NCBI GenBank assembly: GCA_030692565.1
Contig: JAUYAO010000008.1
Coordinates: 1-64,000, forward strand
Direction: 5' to 3'
Source: Nitrospira sp.
GTDB taxonomy: Bacteria > Nitrospirota > Nitrospiria > Nitrospirales > Nitrospiraceae
Length of the DNA: 64,000 bases
The position numbers and the translations under genes are program-made. Positions 39,427 to 48,418 of this stretch are shown in pieces. The first letter of the stretch is position 1. The number at the start of each line of letters is the position of its first letter. Below the pieces are notes generated by a model. It did not search any database. It had not been told where the DNA came from and worked only from the letters and a program-made list of their open reading frames with translations.

Positions 39427-40254
39427 ATGGCGCACGAAGTCCAGATCGGTTCGTTCAAAGTCGGCGCGGGGAATCGTCCATTCCTCATAGCCGGCCCCTG
39501 TGTCATCGAGAGTGAACAGCTCGTGCTGGATACGGCCGGGAAGATTGCCGAGATCGCCAAGGCGCTGGGTATTCCCTATGTCTTCAAGTCATCGTTCGAC
39601 AAGGCCAACCGGACTTCGATCAAGTCGTACCGTGGCCCTGGCATCGTGAATGGCTTGGCGGTGTTGAAGAAGGTGAAGGAGCAACTAGGACTCCCAGTTC
39701 TGACCGACGTCCACACAGAAGAGCAGGCGACGGAAGCGGGCAAAGTGGTTGATGTCTTGCAGATCCCGGCGTTTCTCTGTCGTCAGACTGATCTGCTCAT
39801 CGCCGCGGCGAAGACCGGCAAAGTCGTCAATGTGAAAAAAGGACAATTCCTCTCGCCGCCTGAAATGGCCAACGCCGTGAAGAAGGTGGAAGAGTGCGGG
39901 AGTCAGCGGATTGTGCTCACGGAACGTGGATCGTCGTTCGGCTACAACAACCTCGTCGTCGATATGCGCTCGTTTCCCATTATGCGAAGTTTTGGTTACC
40001 CGGTCGTCTTTGACGCAACGCATAGCGTGCAATTACCCGGCGGCGGAGGCACGAAGTCCAGCGGACAGCGGGAGTTCGTCGAGCCGCTGGCTTGTGCGGC
40101 AGCCGGCGCCGGTGTGGACGGGTTTTTCATGGAAGTGCACCCCAACCCGGACGAGGCCCTTTCTGATGGTCCCAACATGGTGCCGCTGCATCAACTGAAA
40201 GCTTTGCTCGAACGGGTCATGCGGATCTGTGAGGCAGCCAAGCCGCGAAGCTGA
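39427..40254 (+). CDS. kdsA: 3-deoxy-8-phosphooctulonate synthase (Kdo-8-P synthase)
   Basis: A 275-residue aldolase condensing arabinose-5-phosphate with [42 protein letters not shown], and [13 protein letters not shown] are family motifs. The end ([20 protein letters not shown]) is present a second time just downstream. Follows pyrG by 12 nt. Confidence 0.97.
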   Translation: MAHEVQIGSFKVGAGNRPFLIAGPCVIESEQLVLDTAGKIAEIAKALGIPYVFKSSFDKANRTSIKSYRGPGIVNGLAVLKKVKEQLGLPVLTDVHTEEQATEAGKVVDVLQIPAFLCRQTDLLIAAAKTGKVVNVKKGQFLSPPEMANAVKKVEECGSQRIVLTERGSSFGYNNLVVDMRSFPIMRSFGYPVVFDATHSVQLPGGGGTKSSGQREFVEPLACAAAGAGVDGFFMEVHPNPDEALSDGPNMVPLHQLKALLERVMRICEAAKPRS

Positions 40255-40262
40255 CTTGGGAG

Positions 40263-40403
40263 GTGGACCGCTTTATCATGGAAGTTCATACCAATCTGGA
40301 TCAAGCATTGTCCGACGGTCCGAACATGGTGCCGCTGCATCAATTGAAATCTTTGCTCGAACGGGTCATGCGGATATGCGACGCAGCAAAACCACGAAGC
40401 TAA
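40263..40403 (+). pseudogene. Duplicated 3' end of kdsA
   Basis: A 46-codon copy of the kdsA C-terminus (VDRFIMEVHTNLDQALSDG ... AAKPRS, TAA 40401-40403), offset 149 bp from the real end. By my alignment about 15 codons differ synonymously and 7 change the residue, a pattern of coding divergence. The kdsD start lies inside this copy in another frame. Confidence 0.85.
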
Positions 40404-41410
40404 AGCCAAAGCCGAAGCGTTCTCCCGCGCCCAAGGGAGTGAAGAGCCTGGGGAGTCTGGGTGACGGGAAGCGTGTGCTCGAGATCGAAGCGCGCGCGGT
40501 GTTGGCGCTCGTCGATCGGATGGACAGCAAGTTCGAAAAGGCTGTGGACTTGCTGGCTCAGTGCAAGGGGAAGGTCGTCGTCTCCGGTATGGGCAAGTCG
40601 GGGCTAATCGGTCAGAAGATCGCCGCGACGCTGGCCAGCACCGGTACCTCCTCATTCTTTCTTCATCCCGCAGAAGGCGTGCATGGCGATTTAGGTATGC
40701 TGGCCCGTCGCGATGCGTTGATCGCCATTTCCAACAGCGGCGAGACGGCGGAGTTGCTGCAGATCCTGCCCTATGTCGAGCGCATGGGCATTCCGGTTAT
40801 TGGGCTCACGGGTCGTATGACATCGACTTTGGCGAAGCAAAGCGATGTCATACTGGACGTTTCGGTGTCGGAGGAGGCCTGTCCCATGGGGCTCGCGCCG
40901 ACGGCCAGCACGACGGCAACCTTGGCGTTGGGGGATGCGCTGGCCGTGGCGCTGTTGCAGAAGCGCGGATTCAAAGAAGAAGACTTTGCGCAGTTTCATC
41001 CGGGCGGCACGCTCGGGCGACGGTTGTTGGTCCGGGTGAAGGATCTCATGCATGCGGGGGCCGATTTACCCAAGGTCGATGAGTCGGTGGCCGGCACGAC
41101 GGCGATGTTGGAAATGACGGCGAAGAAGCTCGGGATGACGACGGTCGTGGATCAGGCGGGGAAACTGGCCGGGATCATCACCGATGGAGACTTGCGGCGG
41201 TTCATTCAGGGCGGCGGAGACTTCACGAAGGCGACGGCGAGCGTGCTCGCGTCGAGACAGCCACGGACCATCGGACCAGACGATCTGGCGGCCAAAGCGG
41301 TCGAAATGATGGAACGATTTTCCATTACGACGCTCGTGGTGAGCGAAGGCGATCGGAGTATCCGCGGTGTCATTCATTTGCATGATCTGTTGAAGAGCGG
41401 CATCGTTTAG
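40376..41410 (+). CDS. kdsD: Arabinose-5-phosphate isomerase (KdsD/KpsF)
   Basis: A 344-residue sugar isomerase giving arabinose-5-phosphate for KdsA. The SIS domain (VVSGMGKSGLIGQKIAATLASTG, HPAEGVHGDLGM, ISNSGETAELLQILPY) is followed by two CBS motifs (LMHAGADLPKV ... GIITDGDLRRFI). ATG 40376 lies within the duplicated kdsA end; the longer frame from 40229 would read through the duplication and is unlikely. The basic Lys/Pro-rich N-terminal ~20 residues precede the usual start region. Confidence 0.93.
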   Translation: MRRSKTTKLKPKPKRSPAPKGVKSLGSLGDGKRVLEIEARAVLALVDRMDSKFEKAVDLLAQCKGKVVVSGMGKSGLIGQKIAATLASTGTSSFFLHPAEGVHGDLGMLARRDALIAISNSGETAELLQILPYVERMGIPVIGLTGRMTSTLAKQSDVILDVSVSEEACPMGLAPTASTTATLALGDALAVALLQKRGFKEEDFAQFHPGGTLGRRLLVRVKDLMHAGADLPKVDESVAGTTAMLEMTAKKLGMTTVVDQAGKLAGIITDGDLRRFIQGGGDFTKATASVLASRQPRTIGPDDLAAKAVEMMERFSITTLVVSEGDRSIRGVIHLHDLLKSGIV

Positions 41411-41411
41411 T

Positions 41412-41581
41412 CAGGATGCTGAAAAAGTCGCCCAGCGGCGTTCTCCCCTCGAACGCATCCTCAACGTAGCCGAGAGGCTACGCCTCCGGTGCCTTCTCGG
41501 CTGCGGCCTTGCTCGCGGAACGGCGCGTCTCGGCGCGCCGGGGTTGGGTGGGTGAGAACAGCGAGCTTTTTGAGCATCCTG
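41412..41581. repeat. Gene-end palindromic repeat, copy B (170 bp)
   Basis: CAGGATGCTGAAAAAG (41412-41427) and CTTTTTGAGCATCCTG (41566-41581) are inverted with one mismatch. The interior shares CAGCGGCGTTCTC, TCAACGTAGCC.AGAGGCTACGCC and the GCGCGTCTCGGCGCGCC palindrome with other copies. Starts 1 nt after the kdsD stop. Confidence 0.87.
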
Positions 41582-41676
41582 CAAATTAATATCTTGTTGT
41601 TCCAGGCGCGGAGTGATATCAAATTCGAGGGGACCTAGTCGGTTCTTTGTAGTTTGAAAGAGGATCGCAATTAGCT

Positions 41677-42273
41677 ATGAATCGTGTCTTAGCAGCATGG
41701 CGGGAAATCGGACAGGATTCGTTGAATCTGCCCAACCTGCTCACGCTTACCCGCATTCTCTTGATTCCAGTGTTCGTCGTGTTGTTTGTCACGCCGGATC
41801 CGGATCGCTCGCTCATGGCCGCCATCGTGTTTGTCGTGGCCGCCGTGACGGATATGCTGGATGGCTATCTGGCGAGACGGTCGGGTCAGGTCACCAAGCT
41901 TGGGAAGTTGCTCGATCCCATCGCCGACAAACTGTTGGTGTTGTCCGCGCTGATTCTGCTCGTGAACGTGGACCGGGTCAGCGCTCTAGTGGCTATTTTG
42001 ATCATTGCCCGGGAGCTGGGAGTGACCGGTATACGAGCGATTGCCGCCAGTGAAGGATTCATCATTGCCGCGGAGACGACGGGCAAGTACAAGATGGCCT
42101 TGCAGGTTGTAGCCATCGTCATGCTGATTCTCGAAGGAACCAGCCTGGCCGCGCTGGGGAATTTGCACCTGGCCGGCATCGTGACGCTCTATCTGTCGCT
42201 GGTGCTGGGCTATATATCCGGCGGTCAGTATGTGTGGAGCTTTTGGAAGCAGGTGGTGGAAAAAGGTCTGTAG
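41677..42273 (+). CDS. pgsA: CDP-diacylglycerol-glycerol-3-phosphate 3-phosphatidyltransferase
   Basis: A 198-residue membrane enzyme making phosphatidylglycerol phosphate. The CDP-alcohol phosphotransferase motif D-x2-DG-x2-AR-x8-G-x3-D-x3-D is complete in DMLDGYLARRSGQVTKLG then KLLDPIADK. Several hydrophobic helices surround it. It is bracketed by repeat copies B and C. Confidence 0.94.
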   Translation: MNRVLAAWREIGQDSLNLPNLLTLTRILLIPVFVVLFVTPDPDRSLMAAIVFVVAAVTDMLDGYLARRSGQVTKLGKLLDPIADKLLVLSALILLVNVDRVSALVAILIIARELGVTGIRAIAASEGFIIAAETTGKYKMALQVVAIVMLILEGTSLAALGNLHLAGIVTLYLSLVLGYISGGQYVWSFWKQVVEKGL

Positions 42274-42281
42274 GCCCACGG

Positions 42282-42406
42282 CAGGATGCTGAAAAAGTCC
42301 TCCAGCGGCGTTCTCGCCTCGAACGCGTCCTCAACGTAGCCCAGAGGCTACGCCTCCGGTGCCTTCTCGGCTGCGGCCTTGCTGGACGAGCTTTTTGAGC
42401 ATCCTG
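42282..42406. repeat. Gene-end palindromic repeat, copy C (125 bp)
   Basis: CAGGATGCTGAAAAAG (42282-42297) and CTTTTTGAGCATCCTG (42391-42406). It is nearly identical to copy B in its left 80 bp but lacks the central block with GCGCGTCTCGGCGCGCC. Starts 8 nt after the pgsA stop. Confidence 0.87.
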
Positions 42407-42464
42407 CTGAACTCGAAGGCGTTCACTCGTTACGCCCCATTCTCCTTGTTTCTATTTCTGAACT

Positions 42465-43073
42465 ATGAATCAAGAAATTCTCTGGGTTCTCATGGCAATG
42501 GCCGGCTATCTGCTGGGGGCTATTCCATTTGGCATCGTCGTGTCCAAAGCGATGGGGTTGCCCGATCCGAGAACGGTCGGCAGCAAGAACGTCGGCTTCA
42601 CCAACGTCTTGCGGGTTTCCGGCAAGAAGGCCGGCATCCTCACGTTGATCGGAGACATGGGCAAAGGATGGGTGATGGGATTTGCGGCAACGCAGATGCT
42701 TCAGCAGGAGTGGATGATTCTCATCGTCGCGCTGGCCCCGTTTCTCGGTCACCTCTTCTCGCCGTTTCTCGGATTCAAAGGGGGCAAAGGCGTGGCGACT
42801 GCGCTCGGCTCCGTCCTGGGCGTGGAGCCGGCCATCGGATTTCTGCTTTTATTGGCCTGGCTCGGCGCGGTCGCCCTGTGGCGCTATTCATCCGGCGGCG
42901 CGCTCACCGCGTTCGGTCTTTTCCCGCTGATTGCTTCGTTGGCCAGGCCTACCGTTGAATTCGTACTCTTCTCCGTGATCGTCAGCGGCCTCATCGTGCT
43001 GAAGCACAAGGGGAATATTGAGCGCCTCTGGAATGGGGCAGAGAGTAAGATCGGACAGAAGAAGGCAAGGTAG
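42465..43073 (+). CDS. plsY: Acyl-phosphate glycerol-3-phosphate acyltransferase
   Basis: A 202-residue integral membrane acyltransferase for the first step of phospholipid synthesis. The motifs GSKNVGFTNVLRVSGKKAG (family: GSGNxGATNxxR) and LGFKGGKGVATALG are present, with about five hydrophobic segments. Follows pgsA, matching its pathway. Its final codons are present in a second copy at 43853-43918. Confidence 0.93.
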   Translation: MNQEILWVLMAMAGYLLGAIPFGIVVSKAMGLPDPRTVGSKNVGFTNVLRVSGKKAGILTLIGDMGKGWVMGFAATQMLQQEWMILIVALAPFLGHLFSPFLGFKGGKGVATALGSVLGVEPAIGFLLLLAWLGAVALWRYSSGGALTAFGLFPLIASLARPTVEFVLFSVIVSGLIVLKHKGNIERLWNGAESKIGQKKAR

Positions 43074-43110
43074 AGCCAGTCTTGGTGGGCCGCGCCGAAC
43101 GCGCGCCGGC

Positions 43111-43139
43111 TTGCACCGGCGGAACTTTTATACTACATT
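43111..43139 (+). promoter_or_regulatory. Candidate promoter of the RHH-PIN pair
   Basis: TTGCAC (43111-43116), 17-nt spacer, TACATT (43134-43139). Transcription would start about at the ATG (43147), so the antitoxin mRNA may be almost leaderless; no ribosome site is visible. Confidence 0.4.
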
Positions 43140-43146
43140 GTCATAC

Positions 43147-43365
43147 ATGAAGAGTGCGGTCACCATTCGCCTGGATCAAGACCTTGAGCGCATGCTTGAC
43201 AAGTTTTGCCGCCGATCCAAGCGGAAGCGCAGTGATGTGGTGCGCGATGCTCTCCGCAGGCAGCTCTCCCTCATGACCTTCGAGCAACTTCGCCACAAAG
43301 CGATGCCCTTCGCCGAAGCACGCGGGTTTCTCACGGATGAGGACGTCTTCAAAGCGGTATCGTGA
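43147..43365 (+). CDS. Ribbon-helix-helix antitoxin
   Basis: A 72-residue protein with an N-terminal RHH DNA-binding domain (SAVTIRLDQDLERMLDKFCRR, then RKRSDVVRDALRRQL). It precedes and overlaps (GTGA) a PIN-domain gene, the usual antitoxin-toxin order, so it probably neutralises that protein and represses its own promoter. ATG 43147 is chosen; a longer frame to 43018 runs back into plsY. Confidence 0.82.
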   Translation: MKSAVTIRLDQDLERMLDKFCRRSKRKRSDVVRDALRRQLSLMTFEQLRHKAMPFAEARGFLTDEDVFKAVS

Positions 43366-43772
43366 AGGTCTTTCTCGACACCAATGTCTTGGTGAGCGGT
43401 TTCGCCACACGCGGTCTCTGTGCGGATGTTATCCGACTTGTCCTCGCCGAACATGAGTTCATCACGGGCGAAGTCGTGCTCAAGGAGCTTGAACGAGTCC
43501 TCAAACAGAAAATAGCGCTTCCGACTGAACAGATCCAAGAAATTCTGGCCTTCCTCGAAACTCAAACCATCCAGCCCCAGCCTAAAGTACCGCCTTCGAT
43601 TTCCGTTCGTGATGAAGAGGATGAGTGGGTGCTAGCCTCAGCGGTGGCGGCTCAAGCCGACGTTTTGGTGACCGGGGACAAAGATCTGTTGGATATTGCG
43701 GCACAGGTACGGGATCTGGTGATTACCGATCCTCGCGGGTTCTGGACCCTTGCAAAGAAACGGTCAAAATAG
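43362..43772 (+). CDS. PIN-domain toxin (VapC-like, COG1569 type)
   Basis: A 136-residue putative RNase. The acidic PIN residues are in KVFLDTNVLVSGF, EVVLKELERVL, and RDEEDEWVLASAVAAQADVLVTGDKDLL. GTG 43362 overlaps the antitoxin stop. Toxins of this class cut tRNA or rRNA; the target here is unknown. The pair sits between the two plsY end copies. Confidence 0.85.
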   Translation: MKVFLDTNVLVSGFATRGLCADVIRLVLAEHEFITGEVVLKELERVLKQKIALPTEQIQEILAFLETQTIQPQPKVPPSISVRDEEDEWVLASAVAAQADVLVTGDKDLLDIAAQVRDLVITDPRGFWTLAKKRSK

Positions 43773-43852
43773 TAGGGGCATCTCGCATGTGAGAAGCAGA
43801 GGAATTGAATTCTAATGTCTTTTTTCGACCTTCTCCGCCGTCGTCAGCAGCC

Positions 43853-43918
43853 AAGCACAAGGGGAACATTGAACGTTTGTGGAGCGGCACAGAGAGTCGG
43901 ATCGGGCAGCGCGGTTGA
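43853..43918 (+). pseudogene. Second copy of the plsY 3' end
   Basis: Encodes KHKGNIERLWSGTESRIGQ RG stop, close to the PlsY C-terminus KHKGNIERLWNGAESKIGQ. Differences are largely synonymous (AAT/AAC, GAG/GAA, CGC/CGT, CTC/TTG). A shorter match with a 12-nt gap extends upstream to about 43832. It is about 850 bp from the real end, with the RHH-PIN pair between. Confidence 0.8.
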
Positions 43919-44033
43919 TTCTTGATTCTGATACGAGGCTCGGCCTTTTCAGGACTACCGCCTGGTGAAGGCGTCGGAATGCCGTGATCTCCTGCACATT
44001 GAGAGGCATAGTTAACACCTATACGTTCCTGGG

Positions 44034-45254
44034 TTATTGCAGGCCTTCGAGGAATTGAGTCTGCTTCTCGGCCACAAATTCAAACCCTAAATTATCGAAT
44101 GGTTCGGCGTACCATTTGCCCTGAGAAGTGGTTTTGTTGATGCGAACATACCCTTCACGCTCAAGACAATTTAACGTAAATTCGGCCTGGGCTATGCGTT
44201 CCTTCATGAAAGGACCTTCTCTAGGCGAACCACCAGATTTTTGCATGACCAATTGCAGATCTGGATTTTTATAACCTCTGATACTGAAAATCACTTGCAT
44301 CCAATATCGGATAAACCTCTCAGGAGGTTCTCTTATTACTGGATTTGTTATGGGATACGTTTTGATCAAAAGATCAGAAAGGGCTTTTGGTTTTGAACCA
44401 AGATTTTGGAAGCTTAGAGAAGGAAGCTCTTTGAGCGCATTTCGTACAATGATGTGGGATAGATCTCTTTGGCTATTTGGCTTCACGGCATTTGAGTGAT
44501 TCGTCGGGAGCGCTTCTGGATCCTTTGTGCACAGCAAAGTTGCACTACTTCGATCGACGGTAAGTGAGCCTTCCGATGTTTGCGTCTCAAACGCGCAGTA
44601 ACTAACCACACGTTCCTGAAGGCCTCCGCTTAGCCAATCGCTTTGCTGTGATTTCAGATAAGAGTTCACATCCATTTTTCGCAAATCATCGACCTGTGAA
44701 CAAGTAGACAGCAAACTGGCAGCATTTGCTTTCCAGGAGCCTCCCGTAGGGGTTGCAAAGAACATTACTAGCGGGACTTTATTTACCATTTCTCTGTTTC
44801 GGAGAAGGAATTGTCGCGTAACTAAGCCTCCCATGCTGTGAGCCAAGAAGACGACTTGGTCATGTTCGGAAAATATTCCATCGTTCTTTAGATGAGTGCG
44901 CATATGGTTCGCAAGATCTGTTATGGGCAGGCACTGGCCAAATGCGCTAGTTGGATATTGATATGCATATATATCGAAGTCGTTAAAGGCAGGGTCGTCT
45001 TTCATTATGTCTGGCCAATAAGTATCGCTTTGATTAGTCCAGCTCGAATAACCATCACCTGTAATTCCGTGTACGAGAATCAAAGCACGTGGGACTTTAT
45101 CTTTTCGCCTTACGACATATCCTGGCAATGTTGGTCTGGAAGTTTCAGCCGATTCTATAGAAAGCGTAGGGGCAGAGAGAGGCGAGCTTGTGGCACAGGC
45201 TGTAATAAGTTGATACGCTACTAGCAGCAAAATGACTGACCGAATGATAGTCAT
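44034..45254 (-). CDS. Alpha/beta-hydrolase (lipase/esterase-like) lipoprotein
   Basis: A 406-residue protein with a lipoprotein signal (LITAC). The oxyanion-region ALILVHGITGDGYSSW and the nucleophile elbow VVFLAHSMGGLVTRQFL (Ser in AHSMGG) place it near PGAP1/DUF676-type esterases. The C-terminal ~100 residues look like an extra helical, winged-helix-like domain. Base composition is visibly more AT-rich than in neighbours and the strand is opposite, suggesting recent acquisition. Substrate unknown. Confidence 0.78.
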   Translation of the reverse strand: MTIIRSVILLLVAYQLITACATSSPLSAPTLSIESAETSRPTLPGYVVRRKDKVPRALILVHGITGDGYSSWTNQSDTYWPDIMKDDPAFNDFDIYAYQYPTSAFGQCLPITDLANHMRTHLKNDGIFSEHDQVVFLAHSMGGLVTRQFLLRNREMVNKVPLVMFFATPTGGSWKANAASLLSTCSQVDDLRKMDVNSYLKSQQSDWLSGGLQERVVSYCAFETQTSEGSLTVDRSSATLLCTKDPEALPTNHSNAVKPNSQRDLSHIIVRNALKELPSLSFQNLGSKPKALSDLLIKTYPITNPVIREPPERFIRYWMQVIFSIRGYKNPDLQLVMQKSGGSPREGPFMKERIAQAEFTLNCLEREGYVRINKTTSQGKWYAEPFDNLGFEFVAEKQTQFLEGLQ

Positions 45255-45315
45255 AGTAACGTCCTGAAATATAAGTGCCTCTCTTGTTTCATGAATCTAT
45301 TAGAACCATAGTTTC

Positions 45316-45682
45316 CTAATCGGCCGGTTCTCCTCCATGAATTCTCACCGCTACTTCATCGACGATCCATAGTCGGCCTTCGACAGATTCTTGGGACAGA
45401 ATAGAAATCAGATTCTGTAGAATTCGCAAAACGTGGGCGCGGCTTTGACTGCTGAGGCGTAAGACAATGAGACCTGGTATTGATCTGGCGGGTAAGTTCG
45501 GATATCCGCAAAGTCGAGGTCGAGGGTCATGAAGGCCCGGTTCTCTTTCTGGCAGATAGCGGCGATAGAGACGTCAGGCTGTCCTTGAAGCCCCTGGTCC
45601 CAAACCGTAAGCGCGTCATGTCCGTGATTTCGGAGGAGGGCAGAAGCCTCAGGCGGGAGATTTTCGTCAATCTTGAAGCGCA

Positions 45683-45683
<1 letters not shown>
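45316..45683 (-). pseudogene. DUF5615 PIN-like toxin gene, frameshifted
   Basis: The N-terminal frame (MRFKIDENLPPEASALLRNHG ... AFMTLDLDFADIRTYPPDQY, GTG start at 45683) is a clear DUF5615 protein, but after DQY the frame runs into an early stop at 45408. One missing base near 45476 explains this: the -1 frame continues PGLIVLRLSSQSRAHVLRIL and ends at 45316, giving the usual ~122 residues. The truncated product lacks the last ~45 residues. Confidence 0.8.
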
Positions 45684-46025
<342 letters not shown>

Positions 46026-46064
46026 GCCTTTCCATAACTGTTTTGACTGCCTTTCCACACACTT

Positions 46065-46436
46065 ATGGCGTCCTTCACCAAGGTTTCTCTGACGGAAAAG
46101 TGGAAACAGGTCCGTGCGGGACTGTCCCATGCGTTTTCCACTCGATCTGAAGCCGAGTTTTTTACGATTGAAGATCTGGAGTTGCTTCAGCGGGTGGCCG
46201 ATGCGGTGGTGAAGCGTGGCATGGCTGCTCCGGCTGTCGTGTTTCTGGAATCGCTCGGGCCGATGAGTTTTCTTGGCAGCCAGGCGCTGCATTTCTTTGC
46301 ACCCATTATCGAGCTCGCGTTCAGCGCCCATGAAGTGTCGCAAGTCGCAGCGCTTCTTGAGCGCCGGGATACGACCGTTCGCCTGATTGCGTTGATCGAG
46401 GCGGCTTCAGCTCCTCAGGGAGCGCCGGCCCGATGA
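46065..46436 (+). CDS. Hypothetical protein, first gene of the MutL-like module
   Basis: A 123-residue soluble, mostly helical protein that I do not recognise. The middle (LELLQRVADAVVKRGMAAPAVVFLESLGPMSFLGSQALHFFAPI) has an amphipathic, membrane-associating look (it recurs next to membrane modules in my memory, unverified). Its stop overlaps the next start (ATGA), so it should be co-translated with the MutL-like ATPase. No obvious ribosome site precedes ATG 46065. Confidence 0.65.
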   Translation: MASFTKVSLTEKWKQVRAGLSHAFSTRSEAEFFTIEDLELLQRVADAVVKRGMAAPAVVFLESLGPMSFLGSQALHFFAPIIELAFSAHEVSQVAALLERRDTTVRLIALIEAASAPQGAPAR

Positions 46437-48268
46437 GCGCATCTACGCACGTTTCCGAGAAGCCGGCCATCGACCGTCTGCTGAATGTCATTGTTGCCAC
46501 GGACTGCGGCAGCACCACTACCAAAGCCATTCTCATTGAAAAAGTCGGCGATGAATACCGCCAGACGTTTCGCGGCGAAGCGCCGACGACTGTGGAGGCG
46601 CCGTTCGAAGACGTGACGCGCGGGGTGCTCAACGCGATTGCTGAAATTGAAGAGCTGTCTGGCCGGAAGATTCTGGACGGCGAGACGATCATCACGCCGT
46701 GTCGTGATGCCAAGACCGGCGTCGACATCTACATTTCCACGAGCAGCGCCGGCGGCGGTTTGCAGATGATGGTGACGGGTGTTGTGCAGAACATGACGGG
46801 CGAGAGTGCGCAGCGAGCGGCGCTCGGCGCCGGCGCGATTGTGATCGACGTATTGGCCTCGAATGATGGCCGGCTGCCCCACGAAAAGATCGAACGGATC
46901 CGGACGATGCGGCCCGACATGATTCTGATGTCCGGCGGAACGGATGGCGGGGCGGTTACGCATGTCGTCGAAATGGCGGAATACATTGCGGCGGCGGAGC
47001 CGCGTCCGCGGTTCGGCGCAACGTACAAGTTGCCGTTGATCTACGCCGGCAACAGAGAAGCCCAGCCGCAGGTGCGGAAGATATTAGGCGAGAAGGCGGC
47101 TCTTGAAGTGACGGATAACATCCGCCCGGTGTTGGAAAAGGAAAATCTTGCGCCGGCTCGCAATAAGATCCACGATCTGTTTCTTGAACATGTGATGCAG
47201 CAGGCGCCGGGATATAAAAAGCTCATCGAGATGACCGGGGCGCCGATCATGCCGACACCGGCGGCGGTCGGTCTTATCATGGAAGCCATCGCCAAACGGG
47301 AGCATCTGAATCTGATCGGCGTGGATATCGGGGGCGCGACGACCGACGTGTTCTCAGTATTTGAAAGCGTCTTCAATCGGACGGTCAGCGCCAATCTCGG
47401 GATGTCTTATAGCATTTCCAATGTGCTGGCGGAGGCAGGGCTGGCGAACATCATGCGCTGGGTGCCGTTCAACATCGATGAACAGACGCTTCGTAATCGC
47501 ATTAAGAATAAGATGGTCCGGCCCACGACGATTCCGCAGACGCTCGACGAATTGCAGATTGAACAGGCCATTGCCCGTGAAGCGCTGCGGTTGGCATTGA
47601 TCCACCATAAGTCGCTCGCGACCGGTCTCAAGGGCATTCAGCAGGAGCGCACGATCTCCGACGTGTTCGAGCAGCAGACATCCGGCAAGAGTCTCGTGGA
47701 CATGCTCAAGCTGGATCTGATCGTCGGGAGCGGCGGGATTTTGTCGCATGCCCCGCGCCGCATCCAGTCGATGCTGATGATGGTCGATGCCTATGAGCCG
47801 CTCGGGTTTACGATGCTCTCAGTGGACAGCATCTTCATGATGCCGCATCTGGGCGTGCTCTCGACGATCAATGAGAAGGCGGCGACAGATGTCTTTGTGC
47901 GCGATTGCATGGTCTATCTCGGCACCTGTGTCGCGCCGATCGGGCAGCTGAAAGACGGCGAACGGTTAGCGGACTACGAGATCATGTTTTCAGACGGGCG
48001 CGTCGTGAAGGATCAGTTGAAGATGGGTGAGTTGCGACTCTTCCCGCTCGGGCCGAATCAGAAGGCCAAGCTGACGATGCAACCGGCGAAGACGGTCAAC
48101 CTTGGCCAGGGCGCCGGCGTGCCGGTCAGCCGCGAGGTGCAGGGCGGTGTCGTCGGCCTCTTGCTGGATGGCCGTGGCCGGCCGCTGCAGCTACCGGCCG
48201 ATGAACCGGCTCGCGTTGCGGCGCTGACGAAATGGTTCAACGCTGTGGATCTGTATCCGAGGGCCTAG
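46433..48268 (+). CDS. Glutamate mutase MutL-family ATPase
   Basis: A 611-residue protein of the MutL (glutamate mutase L) family with an actin/hexokinase-like ATPase fold: phosphate loop ATDCGSTTTKAILIEK near the N-terminus, second loop LIGVDIGGATTDVFSVF near 290-305. In glutamate fermenters MutL is thought to reactivate a B12 mutase, but no mutase (mutE/mutS) is here; the neighbours are membrane proteins. A chaperone-like role for that membrane complex is inference. Intact and full length. Confidence 0.85.
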   Translation: MSASTHVSEKPAIDRLLNVIVATDCGSTTTKAILIEKVGDEYRQTFRGEAPTTVEAPFEDVTRGVLNAIAEIEELSGRKILDGETIITPCRDAKTGVDIYISTSSAGGGLQMMVTGVVQNMTGESAQRAALGAGAIVIDVLASNDGRLPHEKIERIRTMRPDMILMSGGTDGGAVTHVVEMAEYIAAAEPRPRFGATYKLPLIYAGNREAQPQVRKILGEKAALEVTDNIRPVLEKENLAPARNKIHDLFLEHVMQQAPGYKKLIEMTGAPIMPTPAAVGLIMEAIAKREHLNLIGVDIGGATTDVFSVFESVFNRTVSANLGMSYSISNVLAEAGLANIMRWVPFNIDEQTLRNRIKNKMVRPTTIPQTLDELQIEQAIAREALRLALIHHKSLATGLKGIQQERTISDVFEQQTSGKSLVDMLKLDLIVGSGGILSHAPRRIQSMLMMVDAYEPLGFTMLSVDSIFMMPHLGVLSTINEKAATDVFVRDCMVYLGTCVAPIGQLKDGERLADYEIMFSDGRVVKDQLKMGELRLFPLGPNQKAKLTMQPAKTVNLGQGAGVPVSREVQGGVVGLLLDGRGRPLQLPADEPARVAALTKWFNAVDLYPRA

Positions 48269-48293
48269 GGGTGATACCGTTGTTCTGCTTGCT

Positions 48294-48416
48294 CAGGTTG
48301 CTCAAAATGGCCTCCGGCGAGGCCGCAAGGAGCGAGCATCCCGAGGCGTACCGGTTCTGTACGTCGAGGGAGCAGAGCGACTGAGAACGAAGCTGGAAGG
48401 CTTTTTCAGCAACCTG
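48294..48416. repeat. Gene-end palindromic repeat, copy D (123 bp, inverted)
   Basis: CAGGTTGCTCAAAATG (48294-48309) and CTTTTTCAGCAACCTG (48401-48416) are imperfect inverted ends. The interior read on the minus strand has CAGCTTCGTTCTCAG, so this copy is reversed relative to A-C. It ends 2 nt before the ATG of the next gene. Confidence 0.78.
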
Positions 48417-48418
48417 TT

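Noticed and set aside
20611-40403. Assembly artefact as the cause of the junction duplications
   Set aside because: Mixed-strain contig ends could give tandem diverged copies, but all six falling exactly at gene junctions is unlikely by chance. Not fully excluded; long reads would settle it.
42359-42958. 199-codon frame overlapping plsY
   Set aside because: It starts inside repeat C and overlaps plsY in another frame; plsY has the conserved motifs.
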